22,080 bases of DNA from positions 1-22,080 of the IMG/VR virus record IMGVR_UViG_3300043452_000043. One strand, 5' to 3'. Under the pieces are notes generated by a model that saw only the letters and a list, made by a program, of their open reading frames with translations, had not been told where the DNA came from and searched no databases. A program made the translations under genes and the position numbers. Source of the stretch: a virus. Below are positions 13,864-21,478 of this stretch, piece by piece (the first letter of the stretch is position 1; the number at the start of each line of letters is the position of its first letter).

Positions 13864-14227
13864 CTCCTGCAAGTTTGGCAACTTTCCGACTTGACTTACG
13901 GATAAACAAGCCCTGAAAGACGGCCTGGACTTCGGCCAAGTCGGCCATATCCAGTTCCTCCAAGTCTTCTGCGGTTACTTTTTCTTGCGTCAGCATGCTG
14001 ATCAAGAGTATTTCGCTTCGCGCGGCGTCGCTTTCTAAGCGCTGCGCGGCCATCATGTCCTTAGCCTTGCCGCGACGCAGTGTAATGGTCTCAACGACGC
14101 CATTAGGCGTGTTTAACGGCATGTCAAGCACGACGCGCACCATGCCCGCGGGCACTTCACCGCCAGGTGGCGCTACCGCTGCGGCAACCAAATTAACGGC
14201 TTGATTTTGAGTTGATGGGCTATTCAT
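13835..14227 (-). CDS. E: Tail assembly chaperone E
   Basis: This 130-residue protein fits the tail assembly chaperone family of Mu gp41 / P2 gpE: Pro/Gly-rich start, RVVLDMPLNTPNGVVETITLRRGKAKDMMAAQR core, then an acidic helix (TAEDLEELDMADLAEVQAVFQG). It binds the tape measure protein while the tube assembles around it. It lies between the tube gene and the tape measure, the standard place. Its stop is overlapped by the E' frame, whose fusion product is expected at a low fraction. Confidence 0.85.
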   Translation of the reverse strand: MNSPSTQNQAVNLVAAAVAPPGGEVPAGMVRVVLDMPLNTPNGVVETITLRRGKAKDMMAAQRLESDAARSEILLISMLTQEKVTAEDLEELDMADLAEVQAVFQGLFIRKSSRKVAKLAGDVAGKGAAG

Positions 14228-14233
14228 GATCGC

Positions 14234-14755
14234 TTAGCCTCCCAAGTTCGCGCGGTAAATATCCAACTGGTCAATGCCGCCAACCTTGTAGATATTTGCC
14301 ATCGCGTCAAATTCAACCACGTCCACCCCGTTCAACTGCTGACGAATGTAGTAACAGGCAAACGCGCTGTTGAACTCGGCGTTGTCATGCTGCTTGAAAG
14401 TGCCAAGCGGGTTCTTTTTGAACGCGACAGTTAGAAAGGTCACCAGCGCTTGCTGCTGAACTCGGCCTTGTGCTGTGTAGGTTTCCACGTTAGAACGGCA
14501 TTGCAGCTGCACCGAGGCGAACGGGTTGGCTACTTTGAGCCAGGCGTCCTCGTAGAAGCTGTTCCACTTCAAGTCGCCTTCCATCTTGTCGAAACCGCTA
14601 GGCAGCTCGATCTTGCCGACCATGCCAAGCGCTTTGTGCTCCGTCATCATGGCGCTGATTTCCGGCAACTTGATTTCTTCAGCGCGGCCAAGCAGGCTGT
14701 TGCCGTCAAAATAAATGTTCGCATTGGTGATGCGGTTGAGTTTGATTTGTGACAT
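14234..14755 (-). CDS. FII: Major tail tube protein FII
   Basis: The 173-residue protein is of the P2 FII tail tube family: NRITNANIYFDGNSLLGRAEEIKLPEI start, then KALGMVGKIELPSGFDKMEGDLKWNSFYEDAW, and a C-terminal VVEFDAMANIYKVGGIDQLD. Hexameric rings of this protein stack to form the inner tube through which DNA passes. It follows the sheath gene, as in all contractile tails of this type. CGGAG lies upstream of ATG 14755. Confidence 0.92.
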   Translation of the reverse strand: MSQIKLNRITNANIYFDGNSLLGRAEEIKLPEISAMMTEHKALGMVGKIELPSGFDKMEGDLKWNSFYEDAWLKVANPFASVQLQCRSNVETYTAQGRVQQQALVTFLTVAFKKNPLGTFKQHDNAEFNSAFACYYIRQQLNGVDVVEFDAMANIYKVGGIDQLDIYRANLGG

Positions 14756-14782
14756 TGGTTTTTACTCCGTGAAAATAGTCAA

Positions 14783-16024
14783 TTACGTGTTGGCCGCGGT
14801 AACGGCGGCCTTGTCACGGCCTTGCAACAACTGCTTGAGGTACTCGGTGTTGATGCGGGCTTGGTAGCTCACACGCTCCAGCGGGCTGAAGGGTGCGAAG
14901 TCATAGCTTGGCAACAGGTGGCCGCTGGACAGCGTCTCCGCCGTGTTCAGGTCCTTGTCCAGCCACACGCTGCCGTCTTGGATCGCACCATTGGCACGCT
15001 GGTGGCGCAGGAAGCGGCGGCCGGTCTCCAAGATGTCGTCAATGCGGGCGTTGTTCAGTGGACCATCCAAGAACTGCATGGTCGCCAGCTCAAGCGACTC
15101 AGCAATGATGTCGGCTGTACGGCGCACGTTGAGGAAGTTCTTTTGGTGGCTGCTTTGTGGCCATGACGCGCTGCGGTTGCCCCAAGTGCGAATTCCGGTA
15201 CCGAAACTGTTGGCGATGGTGATGATGCCCGCCTCGTTGAGCAAGTTCGCCTCGCAGTTGCCATCGTTCACCATGAACTCGATCGGGCTTTCAACGCCTG
15301 TCACATCCAGCAATTCGCGGTTGGAGCCTGACCACCAGTAGCCGTTCTCCTGATCCACGCGCGACCACATACCCGCCATGAACGAGCTGAGCGAGGCCAA
15401 CTCTTCAAGGTTGGTAGAGGTGTTGTACACCTTCACGTGGGGGTAGCACAGGCCGACGCGATCGGAGCTGGTGTTGAAGTTGATCGTACCCAACACGCCG
15501 CGGCCTGTGATGGCCTGCTGCACGGTCACACCGATAGGCGCATCCACAAAGGTGATAGCACGCAAAGCGGTGGCCATTGAAATCAAAGCCGCGCTGACAG
15601 CGGTGAGCGAACTCCAACCAGGCGCGATCAAAATCTTCGGTAAGAAGCCAAACTCTTGATAGCAGTCGCGGAAACCTTGCAAGCCAAGGCGCTTGCCAGT
15701 CAACGCTTCCACGCCGCCGATGATGCTGCCTGGCAATACGCCAGCGGGTGTCAAGTGCACCACAGGGTCGTACACGTTGCGCACAATCACCACGGTGGGC
15801 TTCTGGCTGAAAATGCGTTTCAACTCGCGCACCAGCGTCAAGCCGGCTGCTTCGGTGCCGAACTGGGCGATATCGGCGTACTTGGTGACCAAGATGTTTT
15901 GCTCAATCGCACCGGCATTGGCCGTGCCGATCAAGCCGATGACGGACGACTTGACCAGGCGCACCGGGCGTGGGCCATCGTTGATCTCAATCGTCTCTAC
16001 GCCGTGTAAAAAATTTGCAGGCAT
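14783..16024 (-). CDS. FI: Tail sheath protein FI
   Basis: The 413-residue contractile sheath subunit starts MPANFLHGVETIEINDGPRPVRLVKSSVIGLIGTA, the typical FI opening, and ends in the usual C-terminal module with FAPFSPLERVSYQARINTEYL. A strong AAGGAG lies upstream of ATG 16024. Its contraction drives the tube and spike into the host. The presence of sheath, tube, gp25-like W, J and spike V in one operon shows that the phage has a contractile (myovirus) tail. Confidence 0.95.
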   Translation of the reverse strand: MPANFLHGVETIEINDGPRPVRLVKSSVIGLIGTANAGAIEQNILVTKYADIAQFGTEAAGLTLVRELKRIFSQKPTVVIVRNVYDPVVHLTPAGVLPGSIIGGVEALTGKRLGLQGFRDCYQEFGFLPKILIAPGWSSLTAVSAALISMATALRAITFVDAPIGVTVQQAITGRGVLGTINFNTSSDRVGLCYPHVKVYNTSTNLEELASLSSFMAGMWSRVDQENGYWWSGSNRELLDVTGVESPIEFMVNDGNCEANLLNEAGIITIANSFGTGIRTWGNRSASWPQSSHQKNFLNVRRTADIIAESLELATMQFLDGPLNNARIDDILETGRRFLRHQRANGAIQDGSVWLDKDLNTAETLSSGHLLPSYDFAPFSPLERVSYQARINTEYLKQLLQGRDKAAVTAANT

Positions 16025-16036
16025 GGTGTGAACTCC

Positions 16037-16309
16037 TTATTTCTTGCCAGCTTTAACAGCGGCGTCGGTTACCGCAAGGGCGGCGGGGGCGGTAGCGGCT
16101 TCGTCAACCGCCTTCAAGAAGCCCTTAGCTTCAAGGGTTTTCACCGCGTCGTTGTCTTCCGGCAACTCGGCCACTTCGCCGTGACGCAGCACCACGTCGA
16201 GCTGCTTGACCGGCACTTCTGCGGTAGTAGCCGTAGCGGCCACAGCGGCGGCAAGCACGACCGTGATGCCAGAATCGGGGCCTTTGTACACATACTTTTT
16301 CAGTTTCAT
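16037..16309 (-). CDS. Small protein in the gp38 position ahead of the sheath
   Basis: The 90-residue protein has a strong ribosome site (AGGAG, 5 bases before ATG 16309). It begins with a basic MKLKKYVYKGPDSG and has a short conserved-looking core, VVLRHGEVAELPEDNDAVKTLEAKGFLKAV, flanked by Ala-rich segments. Phages of this group often encode a small head-tail or tail protein at this point (Mu gp38). I recognise the position but not a named domain with confidence. A role at the head-tail interface or in sheath loading is plausible. Confidence 0.6.
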   Translation of the reverse strand: MKLKKYVYKGPDSGITVVLAAAVAATATTAEVPVKQLDVVLRHGEVAELPEDNDAVKTLEAKGFLKAVDEAATAPAALAVTDAAVKAGKK

Positions 16310-16352
16310 GGGTTCTCCTAGGGGTAACTTGGTTGAAAGTGGCGGGGAAGGT

Positions 16353-16982
16353 TTAGGGGTAATCGCGCGGTATTGGCACGGGCGGGACGTAGGGCGTAAA
16401 AGCTGCTTCAGGGTCTGGCAGCACCGTGGTACTGTCGCCTAGGCGCTCACCAGCGCCCACGTAGCCCATCGTGTTGAGCGTGCTGTCACCGGCCATCCAC
16501 GGTTCGTCAGATTCGGCAATATCAAGCACCGTCATGAGGGGCACGGTCAATTGAATGGTGTAGCCCCACACGCCCTCGACATAGTCGTCAAACGCGTCTT
16601 TTTTAACTTTGGTCACGCCCGATGCCACCGGCACGCGCCAGCCCATCAAGGCTTTGCGGCAGGTATCCAGCAGGTCATACGCCCCCGTGCCCAGCTCCGC
16701 GCCTTGCGGTGGCTGGTGCTCGCGCAGGGTACGCGCCAAAATGCCAATCTCGTAAGAAGCCTCTTGCTCAACGCGCTGCCCCGCCATTGCAGAGTGGTCG
16801 TCATCGGTCAGGCCACGGTAGATCACCATGCACGCGCCCACGGGGTGCTGCATCTTGAACGTGCGTGGGTCGCTAGGCCATGCCAGCACATCCACGATCG
16901 GGTGCGGCTTACCAGGCGTGGTGAACGCCTCAGCCAAGCGGGCCACCAGTGCCGCTTCGACTTGTTGAATCACGCTGGCCAT
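16353..16982 (-). CDS. Mu gp37-like tail terminator protein
   Basis: The 209-residue protein resembles the Mu gp37 (DUF1834) family: ATG 16982 followed by ASVIQQVEAALVARLAEAF, the middle EQEASYEIGILARTL and GAYDLLDTCRKALMGWRV, and a WGYTIQLTVPLMTV strand. The family acts as a tail terminator or neck protein that caps the tail tube. The C-terminal 40 residues are Pro-rich (TPYVPPVPIPRDYP). It starts in one-base overlap (TAATG) with the gp36 stop. Confidence 0.85.
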   Translation of the reverse strand: MASVIQQVEAALVARLAEAFTTPGKPHPIVDVLAWPSDPRTFKMQHPVGACMVIYRGLTDDDHSAMAGQRVEQEASYEIGILARTLREHQPPQGAELGTGAYDLLDTCRKALMGWRVPVASGVTKVKKDAFDDYVEGVWGYTIQLTVPLMTVLDIAESDEPWMAGDSTLNTMGYVGAGERLGDSTTVLPDPEAAFTPYVPPVPIPRDYP

Positions 16983-17497
16983 TAACGACGACTCCGCGCA
17001 AACGGGCTCAGGTTTTCAGCGCCAAAATCAGCCGAACCAGCCGACAAGGCGGCGTCATCGCCCAGTGTGGAAACGCCGGGTACAAGCAATGCACCGGGAA
17101 TTTGTATTTCGCCCTTGGCCATCATGCGCAGGGTCTTCAAGGTGTCTTCGTAGCGGTGGCGGGCGTCTTTCACGTCATCCGCCGGGCGCAGCGTCTGCAG
17201 GCGGTAGATGGCAATGTCACAGCTCAAGCGTTTTAAAACCATTGGCGTGGCCAGCAGCGCCGCCACAAAAGGCACCAGGGGGTCTAATGCGCTTGCTGCA
17301 AGCGTTTGCAGGGGTAGCTGGTATCTTTGCCCCAAGTGGCTGTCGATCTCGCTCTGTGCGTCGTCTAGGGCTTGCTTGGTGCGGTTGTCATCAATGCTTT
17401 GCGCCTGCGGGTCGGTGACCATGCGCAAATCACGCTCGCTGTAGCGCGACTCAAGGTCGGCTTGCGTGGCGTAGGGTGTGGCAGTGAGTGCAGGCAT
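16982..17497 (-). CDS. Mu gp36-like head-tail connector protein (DUF1320)
   Basis: The 171-residue protein matches the DUF1320/gp36 family: YATQADLESRYSERDLRMVTDP at the start, DDAQSEIDSHLGQRYQLPL, then a helix-rich part with DIAIYRLQTLRPADDVKDARHRYEDTLKTLRMMAKGEI. Family members form the connector ring under the portal. The gene follows a 76-base gap containing a repeated 24-bp element, so expression may partly start here rather than only by read-through from the head genes. Confidence 0.88.
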   Translation of the reverse strand: MPALTATPYATQADLESRYSERDLRMVTDPQAQSIDDNRTKQALDDAQSEIDSHLGQRYQLPLQTLAASALDPLVPFVAALLATPMVLKRLSCDIAIYRLQTLRPADDVKDARHRYEDTLKTLRMMAKGEIQIPGALLVPGVSTLGDDAALSAGSADFGAENLSPFARSRR

Positions 17498-17528
17498 ACC
17501 GCTACTGTCGCGGTATTGCCCTCTGTGG

Positions 17529-17565
17529 GACAGTAAAGAGCTTTAGATATTCACGGGCTCTTTAC
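17529..17565 (-). promoter_or_regulatory. Repeated regulatory element, copy ahead of gp36
   Basis: The unit at 17529-17552 matches 22 of 24 bases of the one at 8540-8563. Here the inverted repeat partner lies on the other side: GTAAAGAGC (17533-17541) and GCTCTTTAC (17557-17565) form a perfect 9-bp stem with a 15-base loop. The unit is about 32 bases upstream of the gp36 start codon, in the 76-base intergenic gap 17498-17573. No T-run follows on either strand, so it is unlikely to be a simple terminator; a late promoter, operator or RNA-structure role is possible. Confidence 0.6.
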
Positions 17566-17573
17566 GGGTGTAT

Positions 17574-18377
17574 TTACAGGCCTAAGCGATACGCTACGTT
17601 AACTCGCCAAATCACGCCCGGTGTCGCGGGACAAACAATCGTGGTGCTGGTGCCGATCGCAATCGTCGCCATACCCTGCCCGCCAAAGTCCATATCGCGA
17701 ACCGTCTCCAAACCTTGCGCTTCAGCCGGCGCTGGGAAGTTGATAACAGGCGTACCGGGGATATTCGTTGATGTGACCAACACGGGTACAGTTCCTACCG
17801 TGAGCGCCAGGCCGTTGAATTTCGATACCTGCACAAAGTCAACGTAATGCCGCAATCCGGCAACGGCTGGTAAGGTAGCGGTAGCGGCCACGCCCACGGC
17901 CGCTGTCGCCGTCACCATCAAGGTTGCTGCGCGCTGGTCACGGGCGTACGGGCTAAGCGATTGAACAGAATCGCTATTAACCATCACATTCGCAGACCCT
18001 GCCACCCACCCCGCAAAACGGACTTTGATTTTTTTGAGCTGTCCACACGATACAACCACGGCTCGCTTGATCGACGCCGCGTTAACAGCTTCTAAAAACA
18101 TCGGCTGTGCCGCCAAAGGAATCACGCCGCCACTGCAAAACGCGGGCAAGGGGTACATGGGTATTGGCTGGAATGTCGCGCCGTCAATACTGCCTTCAAT
18201 AGCGTAGGTGGCATTTAAAGTGCCGCCCCCGCCGTCAAACTGTATAACTGCGCTTTCGTCGCCATTAACATCGAATTCAACCTGAGCGCCCAGAGAAGCC
18301 AGTGCCACAATGCCGGGTAGTGTGCGCATTTCTCGCACAGGAATAATAGCCTGGTCGGCGTTTTTAAAAGTACTCAT
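17574..18377 (-). CDS. Beta-rich virion-structural candidate (267 aa)
   Basis: This 267-residue protein is not assigned to a named family. It is Gly/Ala/Val-rich with many predicted strands, no signal peptide and no TM helix. The two halves look like separate beta domains: residues 1-135 (SLGAQVEFDVNGDESAVIQFDGGGG) and from about 145 (ARDQRAATLMVTATAAVGVAATATLP, then a VQVSKFNGLALTVG strand). It is the last of five genes between the head genes and gp36. A decoration or fibre-base protein of the virion is likely. Confidence 0.65.
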   Translation of the reverse strand: MSTFKNADQAIIPVREMRTLPGIVALASLGAQVEFDVNGDESAVIQFDGGGGTLNATYAIEGSIDGATFQPIPMYPLPAFCSGGVIPLAAQPMFLEAVNAASIKRAVVVSCGQLKKIKVRFAGWVAGSANVMVNSDSVQSLSPYARDQRAATLMVTATAAVGVAATATLPAVAGLRHYVDFVQVSKFNGLALTVGTVPVLVTSTNIPGTPVINFPAPAEAQGLETVRDMDFGGQGMATIAIGTSTTIVCPATPGVIWRVNVAYRLGL

Positions 18378-18380
18378 TCT

Positions 18381-18725
18381 TTATCCGATCATGTAGTTAA
18401 TGCCCACTTCGCCCAAAAAAGGCCCTGGGCAAGAAACGTTGAAATCAATCGACCCTGCTAGGGCGGTTGCCGTTACCGACCAATCGTCAATATCGTCTGC
18501 CTCGTTTTCTTCAGTACCTACTAAATTGGCGATAATTTTTGAGGCAGGCGTGACGCTGGCGGCAATCACGTTGACCGTGGTCATGCCGCCCCGTGAATAT
18601 GGCAAAGTGAGCACGGCTTGGGCGATTGACGCGCCGCCACCGCCACCCGTCTTTGCATCAACCGCGTTGATCGCGGTCGTTAGCCTGGCAAGGGCGGCGG
18701 CGACGGAATCTTTTAGTGAAGCCAT
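18381..18725 (-). CDS. Fibre-like small structural protein (114 aa)
   Basis: The 114-residue protein starts with a helix (SVAAALARLTTAINAVDA) that resembles the start of the next gene upstream (TNLAAALLRLVNASNALN). A Gly run (GGGGG) follows, then a beta domain (VTPASKIIANLVGTEENEADDIDDW and a GSIDFNV...GINYMIG end) of the sort found in phage fibre tips. Its start codon overlaps the upstream stop. It may be an attachment helix joined to a compact surface domain. Family not recognised. Confidence 0.65.
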   Translation of the reverse strand: MASLKDSVAAALARLTTAINAVDAKTGGGGGASIAQAVLTLPYSRGGMTTVNVIAASVTPASKIIANLVGTEENEADDIDDWSVTATALAGSIDFNVSCPGPFLGEVGINYMIG

Positions 18726-19186
18726 TACAAGCCCGCGTTGAGCCCTGCGTCAATCGCTGTCACGTAGTTCCAAGCGGGGTCGCCGATACCGATGTTGGCA
18801 CAGGCTTGCGCCTGCTGCGGAACGGTGAATGTTTGCGCCGCTACAGCGCTGACCAAACCGGCGTCGGCCTGTGCGACCGCAGTAATGCGATTTGCCAGCT
18901 CCAGCAGCGTATCGTTGGCGCTGTCTGCGCCGTTCAAAATCGCGGTAATGGCTGCCGTGATTTGATTTTGAATCTTGGTGCTTGACCATGTCGTGCCGGC
19001 GGCTGTCGCGGCGTCGTTGATCGTGGCGAAGCCCGCAATCGACGCCTTGACCTCGTTCAGCGCGGCGACGACGCTCGTTTTGTCGGTCGTGGTCAGCGCT
19101 GTCAGTGTGCCAATGCGGGTGTTCAGCGCATTCGACGCGTTGACCAAGCGCAAAAGCGCGGCGGCAAGATTGGTTTGTTGTGTCAT
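18725..19186 (-). CDS. Fibre-repeat protein, probable head fibre (153 aa)
   Basis: The 153-residue protein has fibre-type sequence: TTTDKTSVVAALNEVKASI, WSSTKIQNQITAAI, NDTLLELANRIT and FTVPQQAQACANIGIG, a chain of motifs seen in trimeric phage tail fibres and head fibres. Its N-terminus has the AAALLRLVNASNAL helix shared with the next gene. It is encoded among head genes rather than beside the baseplate, so a capsid (head) fibre is the more likely reading. The exact structure is inferred. Confidence 0.7.
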   Translation of the reverse strand: MTQQTNLAAALLRLVNASNALNTRIGTLTALTTTDKTSVVAALNEVKASIAGFATINDAATAAGTTWSSTKIQNQITAAITAILNGADSANDTLLELANRITAVAQADAGLVSAVAAQTFTVPQQAQACANIGIGDPAWNYVTAIDAGLNAGL

Positions 19187-19197
19187 GGTTTACGTCC

Positions 19198-19416
19198 TCA
19201 GTTAAATAAAGTGGCGGCTACGAGCGAGTCCGCGTCAACAAACGGTTCCAGCTCACCGGGCAATCCACGCTCACCCCTAGCCCCCAGCGTGACAGACGAA
19301 AAATTCATCGTCATGGCTTCGCTGGGAGTGGAAAACTGCATCACGCCCACGCGCTCCTGCGCCAGTGCCAGGCTAAAACCTTGCTCGGGTGCGAGGGGGA
19401 GCTGCCAGCCGTCCAT
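19198..19416 (-). CDS. Small protein with collagen-like triplets (72 aa)
   Basis: The 72-residue protein contains four Gly-X-Y triplets, GARGERGLPGEL at residues 45-56, followed by an acidic EPFVDADSL end. Short collagen-like stretches are common trimerising linkers in phage fibres. The gene lies 6 bases after the upstream stop. It may encode a connector between the previous beta protein and the fibre encoded next. Family not recognised. Confidence 0.6.
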   Translation of the reverse strand: MDGWQLPLAPEQGFSLALAQERVGVMQFSTPSEAMTMNFSSVTLGARGERGLPGELEPFVDADSLVAATLFN

Positions 19417-19422
19417 AGCAGG

Positions 19423-19746
19423 CTACGCGGGCACAGGGCCGACGCGTTTTTTAATCTCGATGCGCTCGGTTTGCGATGTCAGCACAAAGCCGTCAGACAC
19501 GCGCTTTAACCCGACCTCGGTCTCGTACAGGCCTTCGGGCACAGCGGTTGTGTCTAAGAAAAAACGGGCAATGCCTGCGGGTGCGGTTTGTACCCACGTA
19601 AAGGCGAAAGGAATCACGGGCGCGCCATCCACGCCCACCAGCGCCATATGCCCAAAGCCCTGCCAGCCTGTCGCAGGCTGCGGGACTTTGTTTAAAAGCA
19701 GCGGGGCAACAAGAGCGATCGTGTCGCCCCGCTTGTAGGTCAACAT
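19423..19746 (-). CDS. Small beta-sandwich structural protein (107 aa)
   Basis: The 107-residue protein begins with YKRGDTIALVAPLLL and has alternating strands (HMALVGVDGAPVIPFAFTW, ARFFLDTTAVPEGLYETEVGLKRV, TSQTERIEIKKRV). The pattern is like the small N-terminal beta-sandwich domains (BppU-like) that mount fibres or receptor-binding proteins on phage particles, here as a stand-alone protein. It is followed by a collagen-triplet protein and a fibre-repeat protein, consistent with a split fibre. Family assignment is tentative. Confidence 0.6.
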   Translation of the reverse strand: MLTYKRGDTIALVAPLLLNKVPQPATGWQGFGHMALVGVDGAPVIPFAFTWVQTAPAGIARFFLDTTAVPEGLYETEVGLKRVSDGFVLTSQTERIEIKKRVGPVPA

Positions 19747-19749
19747 GGC

Positions 19750-20082
19750 TTACTCTGCGGCCTCGTTCGCCGCGTCAGCAACTGGCGTATCCACGGCTTC
19801 AAGCAAGGGGTCGGCTTCTATCGCGTCGAGCTGGTCTTGCGACAAGTCATCAACCGGTAACTGCACGGGCACAGCGGTGAACACCATGCCGGCACGGCAG
19901 CGGCGTGCGACGCCTTGCTTGGTGCGCACCCAAATAGCGTCGGCATCGCTAACGGTTGCCGTTGCCGTTGGGGCGGCTACAGTGGCCGCTTCCGTGGCTT
20001 CAGCTTTAACCTCTGGCTTCACCGCAAGCGCTGCCACTTTGGCAGGCGCTGCGGCCGCTGGTTTAGTTGCGGCCTTCGTCAT
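19750..20082 (-). CDS. Mu gp35/HI1506-like head protein
   Basis: From ATG 20082, which shares one base with the capsid stop (TAATG), the protein has 110 residues; an upstream TTG start at 20094 is less likely. The first 45 residues are Ala/Pro/Lys-rich and disordered. The second half, VRTKQGVARRCRAGMVFTAVPVQLPVDDLSQDQLDAIEADPLLEAV, fits the FluMu gp35/HI1506 N-terminal domain, found directly after the capsid gene in Mu-like phages. Its role is unproven, possibly at the head-tail joint or on the capsid. Confidence 0.75.
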   Translation of the reverse strand: MTKAATKPAAAAPAKVAALAVKPEVKAEATEAATVAAPTATATVSDADAIWVRTKQGVARRCRAGMVFTAVPVQLPVDDLSQDQLDAIEADPLLEAVDTPVADAANEAAE

Positions 20083-20984
20083 TACAGCACCCAAGGGGTT
20101 ACGAGCGTTTCAACCAAGCCGGCGTTGACGTTGGTGTCGCCGCCGTTGATTTTGTCCGCGTTGGTGATCGCCAAGGCCGCTTCACGCAACGTTGGTGGCA
20201 CAACCAGCACCGTGGCACGCAAGCCCATCACGCGGCCGCCGTCAGCAGTTTGGCTGGCCATTTGGGCGTATGCTGCCGCAAAGTTAGCCGGTGTCAAAGC
20301 CGCTTTTGATTTGAAAGCCATCTGCCAGAAGCCGAAGCCAACGTTGGAGCGGCTATCGACACCGAAGCGGTACTCATTGCTCAAGAACACCTTTTCATCG
20401 TCATCACGCGTCATCGCGGTGAACACGGGCGCTTTGCGTTCTTGATAAATCAGCGGCTTGATAGAGCGGCTCACGTCCATCAAGTACCAGGCAGCGCCTG
20501 CGCCGGCTTGCACGTTGCTGACCAAGGTCGGCACGCCTGTGCCGTCCACGTTCGGGTAAACCGGGTGGTCGGTGTCAAAGAAGTTTTGGCCGTCGTAGCA
20601 CAACGTCGCCTCACCGGCTTTCAACAAACCAAACACCAGCTGGTCAGGGTGGCACTTCGCAGCACGGCCCATCTCGGCGAACATCGGGTTGTAGACGCCG
20701 TAGTTGTCGTCTTCAATGTCGGTGCGCTTTACGCCCACTGAGCTTTCCCAGCTTTTGTTGGTGATGCTGTACGACTGGGCTTGCATGTCTTTAAACACGC
20801 GGTCGCCGACCCACTCGCGAAAGCCCGGCCATTGGCCAAGCCAGCCGAAGGTGTTGCTGGCCGTCGTGCTGGGCACGGTGGTCGCCACTTTGTCTTTGAT
20901 GCTTTCAGCGCCGGTGAACGACGTTTGAAAGAGAGAGCTGTACGCGGTGCGTAAAGCCAAGAGGGCTGTGGATGTGATGATCAT
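20082..20984 (-). CDS. T: Mu gpT-like major capsid protein
   Basis: The 300-residue protein matches the Mu-like gpT capsid family: TSTALLALRTAYSSLFQTSFTGAE start, then WLGQWPGFREWVGDR, SWESSVGVKRTDIEDDNYGVYNPMFAEMGRAA, FFDTDHPVY and FRFGVDSRSNVGFGFW-type segments. It has an HK97-type fold in relatives and forms the icosahedral shell. It lies 2 bases after the protease stop, so it is made from the same transcript as its scaffold and protease. Confidence 0.95.
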   Translation of the reverse strand: MIITSTALLALRTAYSSLFQTSFTGAESIKDKVATTVPSTTASNTFGWLGQWPGFREWVGDRVFKDMQAQSYSITNKSWESSVGVKRTDIEDDNYGVYNPMFAEMGRAAKCHPDQLVFGLLKAGEATLCYDGQNFFDTDHPVYPNVDGTGVPTLVSNVQAGAGAAWYLMDVSRSIKPLIYQERKAPVFTAMTRDDDEKVFLSNEYRFGVDSRSNVGFGFWQMAFKSKAALTPANFAAAYAQMASQTADGGRVMGLRATVLVVPPTLREAALAITNADKINGGDTNVNAGLVETLVTPWVL

Positions 20985-20986
20985 GA

Positions 20987-21478
20987 TTAAGCGCCTTTCG
21001 CTGCGGTGAATTGTTCAGGGGTGAGGCCGGTGGTCTTGCAAACTGCAAGCTCTTCAGCACTCAAGGAGGTTTTGGTAGGGTCACCATCCGGCGCTTTGCC
21101 GTTGGTCTGCATACCCTTCAACGCTACTAAAGGCTTCGCATCTTTCAAAAATGCGGTGAGCACGGCAAGCGGCTGACCGCGCCAGTAAGCCTCATTGGCG
21201 GGCAAAATGCGGCAATCGGCCAAGGCGGCCGTCACAAGGGTTTCTTGTTCGGCTGCGTCTGCGGTTGCTTTCAAAGCGGCCAACTGCTCGGCTACTTTGG
21301 TGTGCTCGCTGAGCGGGATGTGTTTGGTCGGGTCGAACTGGTTGGCTTTGAGCGCGGCAATTTCCGCATCCTTGCCAGTCGCTTGCGCGGCTTGGCCTTG
21401 CAAGGTGGACAGCGCGGTAAGCGCCGTGTCCTCCGTTGCCGATGCTACTAGGCCGAGTGCGGCCAGAATTCGATTCAT
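20987..21478 (-). CDS. Z: Scaffold protein Z, nested in-frame start within the protease gene
   Basis: In Mu the 3' part of gene I is translated separately as scaffold Z. Here an ATG at 21478 (residue 198 of the full protein) is preceded by AAAGGAG with 6 bases between, much better than any start visible for the full gene. It gives a 163-residue protein with a helical, Gln/Ala/Glu-rich middle (EHTKVAEQLAALKATADAAEQE), suited to scaffolding. The chance of a perfect SD in the right place is low. Confidence 0.75.
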   Translation of the reverse strand: MNRILAALGLVASATEDTALTALSTLQGQAAQATGKDAEIAALKANQFDPTKHIPLSEHTKVAEQLAALKATADAAEQETLVTAALADCRILPANEAYWRGQPLAVLTAFLKDAKPLVALKGMQTNGKAPDGDPTKTSLSAEELAVCKTTGLTPEQFTAAKGA

